Assembly (NCBI GenBank): GCA_003978765.1
Contig: QNYO01000045.1
Location: 1 to 64,000, forward strand
Direction: 5' to 3'
From: Hydrogenimonas sp.
Lineage (GTDB): Bacteria; Campylobacterota; Campylobacteria; Campylobacterales; Hydrogenimonadaceae
DNA length: 64,000 nucleotides
The notes under the pieces were generated by a model. It searched no databases, had not been told where the DNA came from, and worked only from the letters and a program-made list of their open reading frames with translations. Shown here piece after piece: positions 35,039-44,277 of the stretch (the first letter of the stretch is position 1; each line of letters opens with the position of its first letter). The position numbers and the translations under genes are program-made.

Positions 35039-37684
35039 TTAAATCACTTTCACAAGATTTAGTTTATCAAGAAAGTAGAGATAGGCTTCAATCTCTTTAA
35101 ATTGGGGCATAAGGTAGTGGAGTGCCTCTTTATAACGCCGTAACTGCTGCATATAGTTGCTCATATCGTGCGGTGTTGTGGTTTTGTAGTCGATAATCAC
35201 CCCTCTCTCTCCTTGATCGATAAAAAGATCGACCACACCAGGATCTCCTTCATAGACATAAGGAAGCTCATAGATCTTTTTACCCTCAGTCAGGATTATA
35301 TATTCCATATGAGAGGCTCCTGCTTGGGCAAGTGATAGTGCTTTATTGGTATCACACAAAGCCCCATAACGGTTCAAAAAGGCCTCTTGATCACCTGTTT
35401 CAAAGAGATAATGAACACCAAGCCCCAAAAAGATCGCTTCAAAATCATTCGCCTCATAGGTTTCAAGTGGTGGTGCCACCTCTTGACGACCATAATCTTT
35501 TAATTTAATGATGAATGATGGATGATGGATGATGGATGATTTGTTGCTACTCTTTTCTACTTCAAGTTTTCCTATGGTTTGCGGTGAAAGATTGAGAAAA
35601 TCAAAAACCGAACTTTTCGATTTTTTGATCACAAAGAGAGAGCTTTTGGCACGGGTAAAGGCGACATAGATCTTATTCATCCTATCCTCTCCTGCCAACC
35701 GCTTCTCCTTCTCAACAACCCTTTGAAAGGCTTCATCAACAGCATCACGTTTTTTAAACTTCATTCGCACCGCTTTAAGATCGATACCATCATAGTCAAA
35801 GATGACCGGAGTTGTATCGGACTGTCCCCGTCCAAGACGATCAAGCACAATCAGATATTCAAACTCCAACCCCTTAGATTTATGAATCGTCAAAACATTG
35901 ATCCCTGCAACCTCTTTCGGAGGAAGCTCCTCTTCGTAGTGTTCAATCTCATAGATAAATTCGGTCAAATCGTGCAGAGGTAAGGCAAACTCTAAAAGTT
36001 TCATTGCCGCCTCATCATAGAGGTTATAACGCTCCATCGCCACCTTAATCATCATAGCAGGTCTTTGGAGTGGAAGGTTGGGTTGAAACTCTGGATCGTA
36101 AGGTTGACCAATGAGAGAGAGGAAGTTGAGACGATGCAAAGAGCCTTGTAGCCCTTTGGTATTGGCATAAACCAGTCGCATCAACTCAATCATTGCCTTA
36201 GCACTTGGCTGTTCAGCCACCTTAGCACGCTTATGGGTTGCAATCACCTTACCAAAACGCTCCCAAATGTAGTCACCCACTTGCAAAATCTCTTTATTAT
36301 CATGTGTCAGTACAGCAATCTGCTCATCTGCCACACCTGCTTCAAAGAGTCTTTGCAACGATTTTCCCATACTCTCAAGCACCTCATCCTCTTCGATCAC
36401 CTCCACATAACCACCTGGTTTGAATGCCTTTTGTGGGGGTTGTACATAGGGGAAGGTGCGGTTGACAAACTCGACAATCACCTCTTTCGAGCGATAGTTG
36501 GTCTCCAAATATCCCACAGGAATGTTAAATCGGTCAGCGACATGCAAAAAGAGCTCTTTTTGTCCCCCTCGAAAACGGTAGATTGACTGCTTGGTATCTC
36601 CGACATAGAAAAATGTACGGTCACTCTCACTTGCCGCAATCTCTTCGATAATTGGTTCAAAAATCTTATATTGGGTAACCGATGTATCTTGGAACTCATC
36701 AAAAAGGATATGCCCGATACGTGCATCAAGACGGAAGTAAAGAAAGTCGGTAAAATCTTTTTGACGCAGTAGCTCATAAGTAAGATGCTCAATATCTTTA
36801 AAGTGAAGCTTTCCACTACGCTTAAGGTGATTCTGTTTGCTCTGTCGGTAGGCTCTGTAGAGGGTGAACATCTTAGAGAGGAAAAATTGCTCTTTCTTCT
36901 CATAGTAGCGTGCCGTCTCTTTATAGAGATTGTGAAGCCATACATCCATCTCTTCAATGAAGCCTTTAGAGAAGGTTCGATAGTTCAAAGAGGGTCTGCC
37001 AAACCAACTCTTTTCAATCACTTCACTGAGATTTTCAAACTCCATCATCCGTTTGGCTGTATTGCTAAAGTTACCATTGATAACAAACTCTTTGAGTTTA
37101 AATGCCCACTGCATTGCAGGCTCTTCATCGTAAGGCTCAACCAGAAACTCCATAGGGGGAAGCTCTTTATCTTTTTCGTAAAGGAGTTCAAAAAAGTCGG
37201 CGATACTTTGACGCTTTTGCGCCTCAAAACGGGCAAAGTTGATCAGGTCATAGTAGTGATTCTCCTCCAACTCTTCCAAAAAGCGTTCAAAGAAGGTATC
37301 ACGAGACTCTGGCTCCACAGTAAAATCACTCTGTAATCCTGCATACCAGCAAAACTTCCTTAAAACCTGATGGATAAACTTATCAATCGTCATCACCTTC
37401 AGATCGCTTTTTAAAAAAGTGTGAAACACTTCTGGGCGTCTTTTTTCAATCTCTTCGACACTGAGCCCACTCATCTTTGCGACCTCTTGTGCCATCGCTT
37501 CAGGCATTGCTTGGAGTGAGCTAAGCAACCTCTCACGCATCTCACCCGCTGCTTTGTTGGTAAAGGTAATCGCCAAAATCTCCGAAGGTTTCGCCCCTAA
37601 AAAGAGGAGTGCCAAATAGCGCGCCACAAGCGCAAAGGTCTTGCCACTGCCTGCACTAGCACTTAAAGCATAGAGTCGTTCCAT
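35039..37684 (-). CDS. addA: AddA-like helicase-nuclease subunit (RecB family)
   Basis: About 881 residues. UvrD-type helicase motifs: Walker A SASAGSGKTFALV (about residue 8), ITFTNKAAGEM, DEFQDTSVTQYKIF and TIHKSKGLEFEYLIV; the C-terminus has a PD-(D/E)XK nuclease core (VVDLFIDQGERGVIIDYKTT...YMQQLRRYKEAL). With AddB it resects double-strand breaks and loads RecA. The ATG at 37684 overlaps the addB stop as TAATG. Between helicase and nuclease, a linker at about residue 716-726 (SSIIHHPSFII) is encoded by a heptanucleotide tandem repeat, described separately. Confidence 0.9.
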   Translation of the reverse strand: MERLYALSASAGSGKTFALVARYLALLFLGAKPSEILAITFTNKAAGEMRERLLSSLQAMPEAMAQEVAKMSGLSVEEIEKRRPEVFHTFLKSDLKVMTIDKFIHQVLRKFCWYAGLQSDFTVEPESRDTFFERFLEELEENHYYDLINFARFEAQKRQSIADFFELLYEKDKELPPMEFLVEPYDEEPAMQWAFKLKEFVINGNFSNTAKRMMEFENLSEVIEKSWFGRPSLNYRTFSKGFIEEMDVWLHNLYKETARYYEKKEQFFLSKMFTLYRAYRQSKQNHLKRSGKLHFKDIEHLTYELLRQKDFTDFLYFRLDARIGHILFDEFQDTSVTQYKIFEPIIEEIAASESDRTFFYVGDTKQSIYRFRGGQKELFLHVADRFNIPVGYLETNYRSKEVIVEFVNRTFPYVQPPQKAFKPGGYVEVIEEDEVLESMGKSLQRLFEAGVADEQIAVLTHDNKEILQVGDYIWERFGKVIATHKRAKVAEQPSAKAMIELMRLVYANTKGLQGSLHRLNFLSLIGQPYDPEFQPNLPLQRPAMMIKVAMERYNLYDEAAMKLLEFALPLHDLTEFIYEIEHYEEELPPKEVAGINVLTIHKSKGLEFEYLIVLDRLGRGQSDTTPVIFDYDGIDLKAVRMKFKKRDAVDEAFQRVVEKEKRLAGEDRMNKIYVAFTRAKSSLFVIKKSKSSVFDFLNLSPQTIGKLEVEKSSNKSSIIHHPSFIIKLKDYGRQEVAPPLETYEANDFEAIFLGLGVHYLFETGDQEAFLNRYGALCDTNKALSLAQAGASHMEYIILTEGKKIYELPYVYEGDPGVVDLFIDQGERGVIIDYKTTTPHDMSNYMQQLRRYKEALHYLMPQFKEIEAYLYFLDKLNLVKVI
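35511..35540. repeat. Heptanucleotide tandem repeat inside addA
   Basis: Plus-strand units ATGAATG (35511-35517) and three perfect ATGGATG (35518-35538), followed by AT, with a partial unit before. The unit length is not a multiple of three, so gain or loss of one unit would shift the addA frame before the nuclease domain. A related heptamer (CATCATT twice) occurs at 45122-45135. Confidence 0.9.
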
Positions 37685-39966
37685 TATCCATCCCTTCCAC
37701 AAGCCATCTTATAGTCACAATATCGGCATACCTTTAAATCATCGGTCATTGCGTAATCTATCTCTTTTTTCTCTTTTAACCCATCTAAAATCTCTGCCAA
37801 CTTCTCTTTTTGGGGTGTGGTATCGACAGAAACAATTTGAGAGCCGTAAATATCCCAATAAAGCGTCTCAATACGCTTATCTGGATAGACCGACTCCGCC
37901 CAAAGTCTGTAAAAGAGGAGCTGAAAGTCATTCTCATCTGCAACTGTTTTGTCGATGGAACGGGTGGTTTTGTAGTCGATGAGGCGAACAACGCTCTCAC
38001 CCAAATCGACTCGATCGATCTTACTACTTAGCTCAAACCCTGCAAACTGCACAGGACACCACGCTTCAATACGCACCTGTTCAAACCCTTTGAGTGCCTC
38101 AAAATCGGCTTGACAAAAAGCACGCAGTTTAGGCTCCCACTCCAGTGAAATCTCAAACTTTTGGAGTGATGAAGGGGTCGCTTTGTAGAGACGATCCATA
38201 ACAAAAGCGTGATAGGCTTCCCATGAGTCAAACGCCTCTTTCTCTCTTACCGCCTCTTCTAATACCGCATGAATCAGTGACCCGATGTTAACCTCTTCAA
38301 CCTCCCCATCCTCTTTAATTTCAAGCATATATTTGTAGTAGAAACGGCGAAGACAAACCAGATAGTCTTTAAGCCGTGAAGGGGTCAGTTTTGGCGTATC
38401 TAAAAAGAGATTCTTGGCAATGATTAGGGCATCGTAACGCTTGGGAGCTTCCGTATGTGGTGCGATAATGGCACGATAGCGATCATCCTCTGTTTCAGAC
38501 TCTTTAAGTCCCAACTCTAACAAGAAACGGCTTGGCAGACTCTCTTCATTCTTCACATAGCAGATTGCTGCACGCTTACTATTTTGAAGCAGTCGGTAGT
38601 AGTAGTTCTTCTGCAAACTCTCCTTCTCTTTTCGTGTCGGCATCCCAGCATATTTTCGGATAACAGAGTTGAGAAAAAGATCCTTTTCACTCACTTTCGG
38701 CACAATATCTTCATTAAAATCGACAATCACCACACCATCAAACTGCTTACCTCGACTCTCAAGCACCCCCATCACAGTGACACGTCCACCACCCACATCA
38801 TCAATCTGTAAATCTTCAATACGTTGTAGCCAACTATGGAGTAGATGGAGCGGTTTTTCATCCTCTAAAAGGGGTGCAAAACGTTTAAATGTGTAACTCG
38901 CTTCATCAATCGCTTCTAACTCTCTTGCAGTGGCTGGAACTGTTTGCAAAAAGTCGATAAAACTCTCAAATCCATCAACTTTGGCAAAGTTTTGGGCAAG
39001 TTCACTTCCTGTCACTTTGGCTTTGGCACTCTCTTTAGTGTTTGTTAGTGCATCGTAAAGATCGGCAAGCCTGCGGTAGTAGCTACTCTGTACAAATGGG
39101 GTTCCCATCGCATAGTTGAAGTTTTTAAGCGTATCAAAGAGCTTAAGATACTCTGCAAAACTCTCATCGGGCACAATCACCGCCACACGATCGGGATCTG
39201 CTCCCTCTTCAATAAAGCGATCAACCTGTTTGAGCACAAATGCCACCTGATTGATCCGCTCTTCAAAGGCTGTCACCTCAATCTGATTACGCTTAAGTCT
39301 GGGTAGTGGTGCTTGATGGATAATCTTTTTACTTTGCCAATCCAGTTCAAAACTGTAATCGATAGGTAGAGACTCCTCAATACCAAGGCGATCGATCAAC
39401 TTCTTATTAAATGGTGTCGAGACAAAATGGATATGCAGTGGGGTTTTAATGCGCTCTAAAACCCCAATCTCAAAACGGCTTAAATAGCCTTCGACATAGA
39501 GGTCAATCTGCTCAAACTGCTCAAGAAAGCTCTCCCCCAATCGAAAGGTATCGATAGTAATGCGATCAACCAGCCCTTCACTCTCAAGAAGACTTTTATA
39601 GCGGTTGAAAATCTCTTCAAGAAGTAGCAAGTGGTCTTCAAAGTCGGCATAGGTATCAGCACTTCTAATCGCATCGATCGTTACCTGTTCAGCAAAAAGC
39701 TCTTCAAAAAATCGGAAAATAAAGGCACTATTTTGCACAAAACTCAAAAAGTTCTTCTCAAATCCGAGTTTGCTAATATCAACCGTCTCAATCGCACGAT
39801 AGAGGTAGAGCACACGACTCGCATCATCAATAAAAACTTTTCCAGGAACAACAACTGAGCGTTTTAAAAACTCATCGATCGTATAGAGTTTGGGCAGTAG
39901 CGAATTATCGTGTTCGGCAATAAAGTCACGAATTTGGCGGTGGGTTGAAAAGACAAGGCACTTCAT
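37684..39966 (-). CDS. addB: AddB-like nuclease subunit with iron-sulfur cysteines
   Basis: A 760-residue protein with a degenerate helicase-like N-terminal part (no Walker A at the start) and a C-terminal PDDEXK_1 nuclease: SKIDRVDLGESVVRLIDYKTT supplies the D...DxK core. A cysteine in LVCLRRFYYKY and the C-terminal trio CRYCDYKMAC match the four-Cys iron-sulfur clasp of AddB and Cas4-type nucleases. ATGA overlap with the asparaginase-domain gene upstream and TAATG with addA downstream. Confidence 0.86.
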   Translation of the reverse strand: MKCLVFSTHRQIRDFIAEHDNSLLPKLYTIDEFLKRSVVVPGKVFIDDASRVLYLYRAIETVDISKLGFEKNFLSFVQNSAFIFRFFEELFAEQVTIDAIRSADTYADFEDHLLLLEEIFNRYKSLLESEGLVDRITIDTFRLGESFLEQFEQIDLYVEGYLSRFEIGVLERIKTPLHIHFVSTPFNKKLIDRLGIEESLPIDYSFELDWQSKKIIHQAPLPRLKRNQIEVTAFEERINQVAFVLKQVDRFIEEGADPDRVAVIVPDESFAEYLKLFDTLKNFNYAMGTPFVQSSYYRRLADLYDALTNTKESAKAKVTGSELAQNFAKVDGFESFIDFLQTVPATARELEAIDEASYTFKRFAPLLEDEKPLHLLHSWLQRIEDLQIDDVGGGRVTVMGVLESRGKQFDGVVIVDFNEDIVPKVSEKDLFLNSVIRKYAGMPTRKEKESLQKNYYYRLLQNSKRAAICYVKNEESLPSRFLLELGLKESETEDDRYRAIIAPHTEAPKRYDALIIAKNLFLDTPKLTPSRLKDYLVCLRRFYYKYMLEIKEDGEVEEVNIGSLIHAVLEEAVREKEAFDSWEAYHAFVMDRLYKATPSSLQKFEISLEWEPKLRAFCQADFEALKGFEQVRIEAWCPVQFAGFELSSKIDRVDLGESVVRLIDYKTTRSIDKTVADENDFQLLFYRLWAESVYPDKRIETLYWDIYGSQIVSVDTTPQKEKLAEILDGLKEKKEIDYAMTDDLKVCRYCDYKMACGRDG

Positions 39967-40475
39967 TGCTGAACCGCCTCAAAGATACCACGCTCACGGT
40001 TTTTCATGATGGAGTCATAAGGACGTACCATCCCATGCATCGCAATATAGACCCCTGGTTCTAAAAATCGCACTGCTGAAATTGCCATCACCAAATTGGC
40101 AGTTGCCTCTACAGGGTCAATCGAAAAAGGCACCATCGCTCCTGTAAGCACCACCCGCTTTTGATGTGACTCTCCCAACCATCTATCCAATGCTTTTGCA
40201 CTCTTATCCATCGTATCGGTACCGTGAACGATAACCACTTCCGTTTCACTCACCTTTGTAACAATCTCACAAAGCAAGTCCCGATCGGCATCATCCATCT
40301 GCAAACTATCTTTATAGATCGCACCACTTATTTTGATCTCACATCCGTGGCACATCGAAGCGATAGCAGACTCTACAGCTCTATCATCTGTTGGAACATA
40401 GAGTTCACCTTTGATTGGGTCATACCGTTTGTTAAAGGTTCCACCTGTATTAATAATTCTGACAATATTTTCCAT
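39963..40475 (-). CDS. Single-domain asparaginase-like protein
   Basis: A 170-residue protein carrying only the N-terminal catalytic domain of bacterial L-asparaginases: the first Thr motif IINTGGTF and the second motif VVIVHGTDTMDKSA are intact, but the C-terminal domain (normally about 120-140 residues) is missing. I see no frameshifted remnant downstream; the gene ends in an ATGA overlap with addB. Such short forms occur as real genes in relatives. The substrate is not known. The ATG at 40475 is preferred over 40499. It is first gene of the addBA operon. Confidence 0.8.
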   Translation of the reverse strand: MENIVRIINTGGTFNKRYDPIKGELYVPTDDRAVESAIASMCHGCEIKISGAIYKDSLQMDDADRDLLCEIVTKVSETEVVIVHGTDTMDKSAKALDRWLGESHQKRVVLTGAMVPFSIDPVEATANLVMAISAVRFLEPGVYIAMHGMVRPYDSIMKNRERGIFEAVQQ

Positions 40476-40633
40476 GTAACCTACTCTCTTCCCATTCAAA
40501 TCTCAATACTCCTCTTCTTCCCCTAACCGATACAATTCATCAATTTTAGCGATTTATATCATAATTAAAAAGAAAAAAGAGGTGATTCAAGAGTATCACC
40601 ACATCTATTTACGCTCTATTCACAAAAAAGAGT

Positions 40634-40639
40634 TATAAT
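40634..40639 (+). promoter_or_regulatory. -10 box of the OmpA-like lipoprotein gene
   Basis: TATAAT 27 bp before the start codon, in an AT-rich gap (40500-40666) shared with the divergent asparaginase-domain gene. No -35 at 17 bp. AAAGGAG precedes the start. Confidence 0.5.
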
Positions 40640-40666
40640 TTTTCTATCAACTTAAAGGAGTCATCG

Positions 40667-41383
40667 ATGAAACTCTCAACCAAAGCTATCTCTTTTTCAC
40701 TCTCTGCCCTGCTACTGTTTAGCGGATGTGCAGCAAAAAATGGAGAAGCACCCAACAATGCTGAAAAGACAAAACAGGGGGTCTTGATAGGAACCTTGGC
40801 AGGAGCGGCACTTGGTGCGATTACAAGCAAGCACCATAAAGGAAAGAATGCAGCCATTGGGGCAGCTGTTGGTGCATTGGCAGGTGGTGTTATTGGCTAT
40901 AGTCTTGATAAGCAGGCTGATGAGATTGCCTCTTCCATGAATACCAGTGTCAGTAGCAATGAACAAGAGGCTGCAAAGTTTCAAGATATTATCGTCACAA
41001 AAAATGAGAACTATGTCAAAATTACTTTTAAAAGTGCCATGATGTTTGAGACCAATCAAGCCGATCCCACACCTGAAGCCAAAGAGAAGATTAGACGACT
41101 TGTTGATGTCTTAAAACACTATCCAGAAACCATTGTACAGGTTGTGGGACATACCGATAGTCGTGGCTCTTACGACTATAACCTCAAACTCTCTCAAGAG
41201 CGTGCTCTGCGTGTGGCAAAAATGCTTAAAGATTTGGGAGTGACCAATACACTCTACTCACGGGGCTGTTCATTTGTCAAACCACTTGTTCCAAACGATT
41301 CACCTGCCAATATGGCGATCAATCGTCGTGTTGAGATCTATCTCTATCCAAGTGTCGAGAAGGTGATCGATGTGTGTCGCTAA
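40667..41383 (+). CDS. OmpA-family peptidoglycan-associated lipoprotein with glycine zipper
   Basis: A 238-residue lipoprotein: lipobox LLLFSGC (Cys21), a glycine-zipper segment (GVLIGTLAGAALGAITS...AAIGAAVGALAGGVIGY, about 38-85) and a C-terminal OmpA domain with the peptidoglycan-binding signature (VVGHTDSRGSYDYNLKLSQERALRVAKML and NRRVEIYLYP). It resembles YiaD-type proteins tethering the outer membrane to the cell wall. Its last 65 bp overlap the convergent glutamate-synthase-like gene. Confidence 0.92.
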   Translation: MKLSTKAISFSLSALLLFSGCAAKNGEAPNNAEKTKQGVLIGTLAGAALGAITSKHHKGKNAAIGAAVGALAGGVIGYSLDKQADEIASSMNTSVSSNEQEAAKFQDIIVTKNENYVKITFKSAMMFETNQADPTPEAKEKIRRLVDVLKHYPETIVQVVGHTDSRGSYDYNLKLSQERALRVAKMLKDLGVTNTLYSRGCSFVKPLVPNDSPANMAINRRVEIYLYPSVEKVIDVCR

Positions 41384-43133
41384 CATGTAGGTGTGATTTG
41401 AAGTAGTTACGAATATTATCATACATATAGCCATTAGGCTCTTTGTAAAAGAGGTCAGACTGCTTGACCTCATCGATCGAATATTTACCCATACTGGCCA
41501 ATAGTCCAACCATTCCATCAAGAAGCTTTTCATGATACAGAGCAATATGGCGTGACTTCTGCTCCACTAAAAATGAGGCTCGCTTGCGTAGGTCCTGTGT
41601 GGCTAACCCCACAGGACAGTGACGCCCATTGGCACCACTACACTCTCTGGCACGAATACACCCTGCACTCATCATAAACCCCCGTGCAATTGCAATAAAA
41701 TCGGCACCCAGTGCTTTAAGTACAAGCACATCATCGGGTGTTAAAACCTTTTCACTGCCAATCAGCTTGACATGCTCTCGAATCCCTGCCGTACGCAATA
41801 CCTCATCAACAATATAGATCGCCTCTTTAAGCGGTAGCCCCATACGTAACATCATCTCCAAAGGAGCAGCACCGCTTCCCCCATCACCACCATCAATCGT
41901 TAAAAAGTCGGGATAGGCTTGGGAATCTGCTTGAATACGTAGGCGTATCTCATCAATAATCGGTTCAATATCTTCACGTGATGAGATGACAATCTTAATC
42001 CCTACCGGTTTACCCGAAAGACTCTTGAGTTTGCCAATAAAGTCAAAGAGCATACCAATTGAGTCATAAAAAGGAAAACGGTTTGGACTCACAATATCTT
42101 GAAAAGGTTCAACCCCACGATAGTAAGCAATCGCCTCTGTCACCTTTTCAGCAAGAAGTTTACCACCTGTCTGCTTCGCCCCTTGAGCAAGCTTAATCTC
42201 TGTCATTTTACAAAAACGCATCACTTTGGTATAACGCACTTCATCAAACGTACCTTCACTATCACGCACCCCATAGAGTCCACTGCCGATCTGAAAGATA
42301 AAGTCAGGGAGATCTTTGGGTACACTTTTAGGAAAGTCAGAGAGTGGTCGATTCCAGTTGACACGGAAACAGGTCATATGCTTCTTATCAAACAAAAAAG
42401 TCTCCGCCTCTTTTTTGGGTAAAACAAGGGTACGGTAGATATCGACAGCCACCTCTTGATTAAAACAGAAGTTAAAAAGATAGTAGACCCCTTTGGCAAA
42501 CCATGTCCCTTCATAGTACTCAAACCACTTCTGCTCACGAGGATCACACTGGTGTGTATAGAAAAAGTTTGTTGTCAACCCACCTTCACCCGTATTGATT
42601 GGAAATTTTCCAAGATAAGCCCCTTTTGTAAAGGCTTGTGTCGCTTCTGGTGATACCGAACCATCACTCAAACCACTGCGTCCAATGATGGAACGTGTTG
42701 TAAATGGAGATTCGCACCCCTCTCCAAAGGTCACTTCAAATGTTGGATCAATCTCCTCTTGGTTTAAAACACGTAGTGCATTTTTCAATCCAATAAGACC
42801 ATGATTAATCGGTTGTCCAGGAGAAAACGATGAAAAAAGTGCACGCCCTTCTGCTGCATTGTAAACCCATCGTACCTTATCAAACGACTCATAAAACTTC
42901 TCATCACCAAAGTATTGGCGCATAGGATCACGAATCATATAGAAGAAGTAGCGGAGTCGACCAATAAGTGGATAGTTAATAAGAAGTTGATTTTCACGTT
43001 GAACAAAGCGATCGTAGATGATCATAAAGAGTGCCATGATCACAGCTATAATAAAGAGAATTTTGAGCAGAAAGATAAGAACAGAGAAGCTAAATACATC
43101 CGACCTTTGCGTAAATTCTAACAGTTTTTCCAT
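41319..43133 (-). CDS. Membrane-anchored FMN-binding glutamate-synthase-family protein
   Basis: A 604-residue protein with an N-terminal membrane segment (about 18-42) and a glutamate-synthase central/FMN domain: GRSGLSDGSVSPEA, GLKGA-like KQTGGKLLAEKV, DGGDGGSGAAPLEMM and ALGADFIAIARGFMMSAGCI. Cysteines in CIRARECSGANGRHCPVG match the 3Fe-4S site of the family. It lacks the glutaminase domain, so it is probably an FMN/Fe-S oxidoreductase rather than a true glutamate synthase. It begins 19 bp after doxX, so it likely belongs to the bufferin-type operon. The last ~22 residues (HVSDTHRSPSRHLDRDRSQHDD) are antisense to the OmpA-like gene and look like read-through. Confidence 0.8.
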   Translation of the reverse strand: MEKLLEFTQRSDVFSFSVLIFLLKILFIIAVIMALFMIIYDRFVQRENQLLINYPLIGRLRYFFYMIRDPMRQYFGDEKFYESFDKVRWVYNAAEGRALFSSFSPGQPINHGLIGLKNALRVLNQEEIDPTFEVTFGEGCESPFTTRSIIGRSGLSDGSVSPEATQAFTKGAYLGKFPINTGEGGLTTNFFYTHQCDPREQKWFEYYEGTWFAKGVYYLFNFCFNQEVAVDIYRTLVLPKKEAETFLFDKKHMTCFRVNWNRPLSDFPKSVPKDLPDFIFQIGSGLYGVRDSEGTFDEVRYTKVMRFCKMTEIKLAQGAKQTGGKLLAEKVTEAIAYYRGVEPFQDIVSPNRFPFYDSIGMLFDFIGKLKSLSGKPVGIKIVISSREDIEPIIDEIRLRIQADSQAYPDFLTIDGGDGGSGAAPLEMMLRMGLPLKEAIYIVDEVLRTAGIREHVKLIGSEKVLTPDDVLVLKALGADFIAIARGFMMSAGCIRARECSGANGRHCPVGLATQDLRKRASFLVEQKSRHIALYHEKLLDGMVGLLASMGKYSIDEVKQSDLFYKEPNGYMYDNIRNYFKSHLHVSDTHRSPSRHLDRDRSQHDD

Positions 43134-43152
43134 CGGATGTATCCTCTTTTCA

Positions 43153-43596
43153 CTACACTTCCTCTTTAAATATCAGACGATCAATACTAAAACGTCCAGG
43201 GCCATGTGATGCCAATGCAAAGAGCATCAACATATAGTAGAGTGGTATCTCAAACCCATTATTTCCAGCTGAAAATCCATGAGGAAGGTGAACAGTTATA
43301 ATCGCGACAATCATAACAACCATTAAAGGGAGAGTAATCAGACGTGTCATCAGCCCAAGTGAGAGGAGAATGACACCCGTCAGCTCTGTTGTTGCTGCCA
43401 TATAGGCATTGAGTGTCGGAAAAGGTATGCCCATCGAACCAAACCACTGAGCAACCGCTGAGATATCATTCCACTTCATCATGGCTGGCTCAAAAAATCC
43501 GTACGCAAGTACCAAGCGTATCAAAAGCAGTGCAATACTCTTACAGTATCCCAATAACCTTGAAAACTCTATATAGACCTCTTTAAACAACATCAT
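43153..43596 (-). CDS. DoxX-family membrane protein of the bufferin-type cluster
   Basis: A 147-residue protein with four membrane helices and the DoxX pattern (LLLIRLVLAYGFFEPAMMKW, then a second helix TTELTGVILLSLGLMTRLITLPL, then HGFSAGNNGFEIPLYYMLML). DoxX proteins are regular partners of DUF692/DUF2063 genes (HvfX in gamma- and betaproteobacteria), where they may pass electrons or quinol to the modifying step. GAGGGAG precedes the ATG. It starts 9 bp after the DUF2063 gene. Confidence 0.86.
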   Translation of the reverse strand: MMLFKEVYIEFSRLLGYCKSIALLLIRLVLAYGFFEPAMMKWNDISAVAQWFGSMGIPFPTLNAYMAATTELTGVILLSLGLMTRLITLPLMVVMIVAIITVHLPHGFSAGNNGFEIPLYYMLMLFALASHGPGRFSIDRLIFKEEV

Positions 43597-43605
43597 ACAC
43601 TCCCT

Positions 43606-44277
43606 CTAAACGAGAACCCCTTCTTTAAGGAGCCCTTTAAGCCCTTTTTTAAGCACCACTTTGGCATCTTTAGAATCAACACCATACTTTTTGGCAACCT
43701 TTTTAACACATTGCATCAGAGGTTTTTGTCCATCACACTGCTTGATCAGTTCTCCCATAAATGGGGTCACTTCTATCCACTCAACATCACCTGAAGCACT
43801 CTGATACATGACAATCCAATAGTCACCTTTGGGCTTAAATGCTCCATACATGACAGGATAGGAGAAACGTCTCACAGATGCACTTTTGCCTATCTTATAG
43901 GGTTTTGAAAAGTCAATCTTATCGGTTTTGGGTCGCTTACGGGTTGCCATCATCAACTCCACCTCTTTCCACTCATACCATAGAAGATCTTTCAAATATT
44001 TGGGCTTTTTCATCTGAGATCGTACAAACTTACCAAATTTCTTAGGCATCTTCCAGATAAAAGGGGTCGTCGTTTCGGTAGCGATAAAGCCTTTAATAAG
44101 CTTTTTCCACCGCTTTGCACCGATCTGAGTATGAAACATCGGATAGGTTGCTAAAAGCACCTCTTCAAAGCGATAAAAGATCAACTTTTCATAGATATCT
44201 CCATGCTGATACTCCTTAGCATCTCCCATACGAATCGATTTAAAGAAATGTTTTAGAACCTTTTTCTCATGCTGCAT
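43606..44277 (-). CDS. DUF2063 (HvfC/BufC-like) partner of the MNIO enzyme
   Basis: A 223-residue protein. The N-terminal half (about 1-95, FFKSIRMGDAKEYQHG...FRFEEVLLATYPMFHTQIG region) matches the DUF2063 domain, and the C-terminal part (about 130-223) is a globular domain that in relatives recognises the precursor leader and delivers it to the MNIO enzyme. It overlaps the upstream MNIO gene by 11 bp, showing tight coupling. The highly basic surface (many Lys) may interact with nucleic acid or with acidic partners. The call rests on context as well as sequence. Confidence 0.8.
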   Translation of the reverse strand: MQHEKKVLKHFFKSIRMGDAKEYQHGDIYEKLIFYRFEEVLLATYPMFHTQIGAKRWKKLIKGFIATETTTPFIWKMPKKFGKFVRSQMKKPKYLKDLLWYEWKEVELMMATRKRPKTDKIDFSKPYKIGKSASVRRFSYPVMYGAFKPKGDYWIVMYQSASGDVEWIEVTPFMGELIKQCDGQKPLMQCVKKVAKKYGVDSKDAKVVLKKGLKGLLKEGVLV

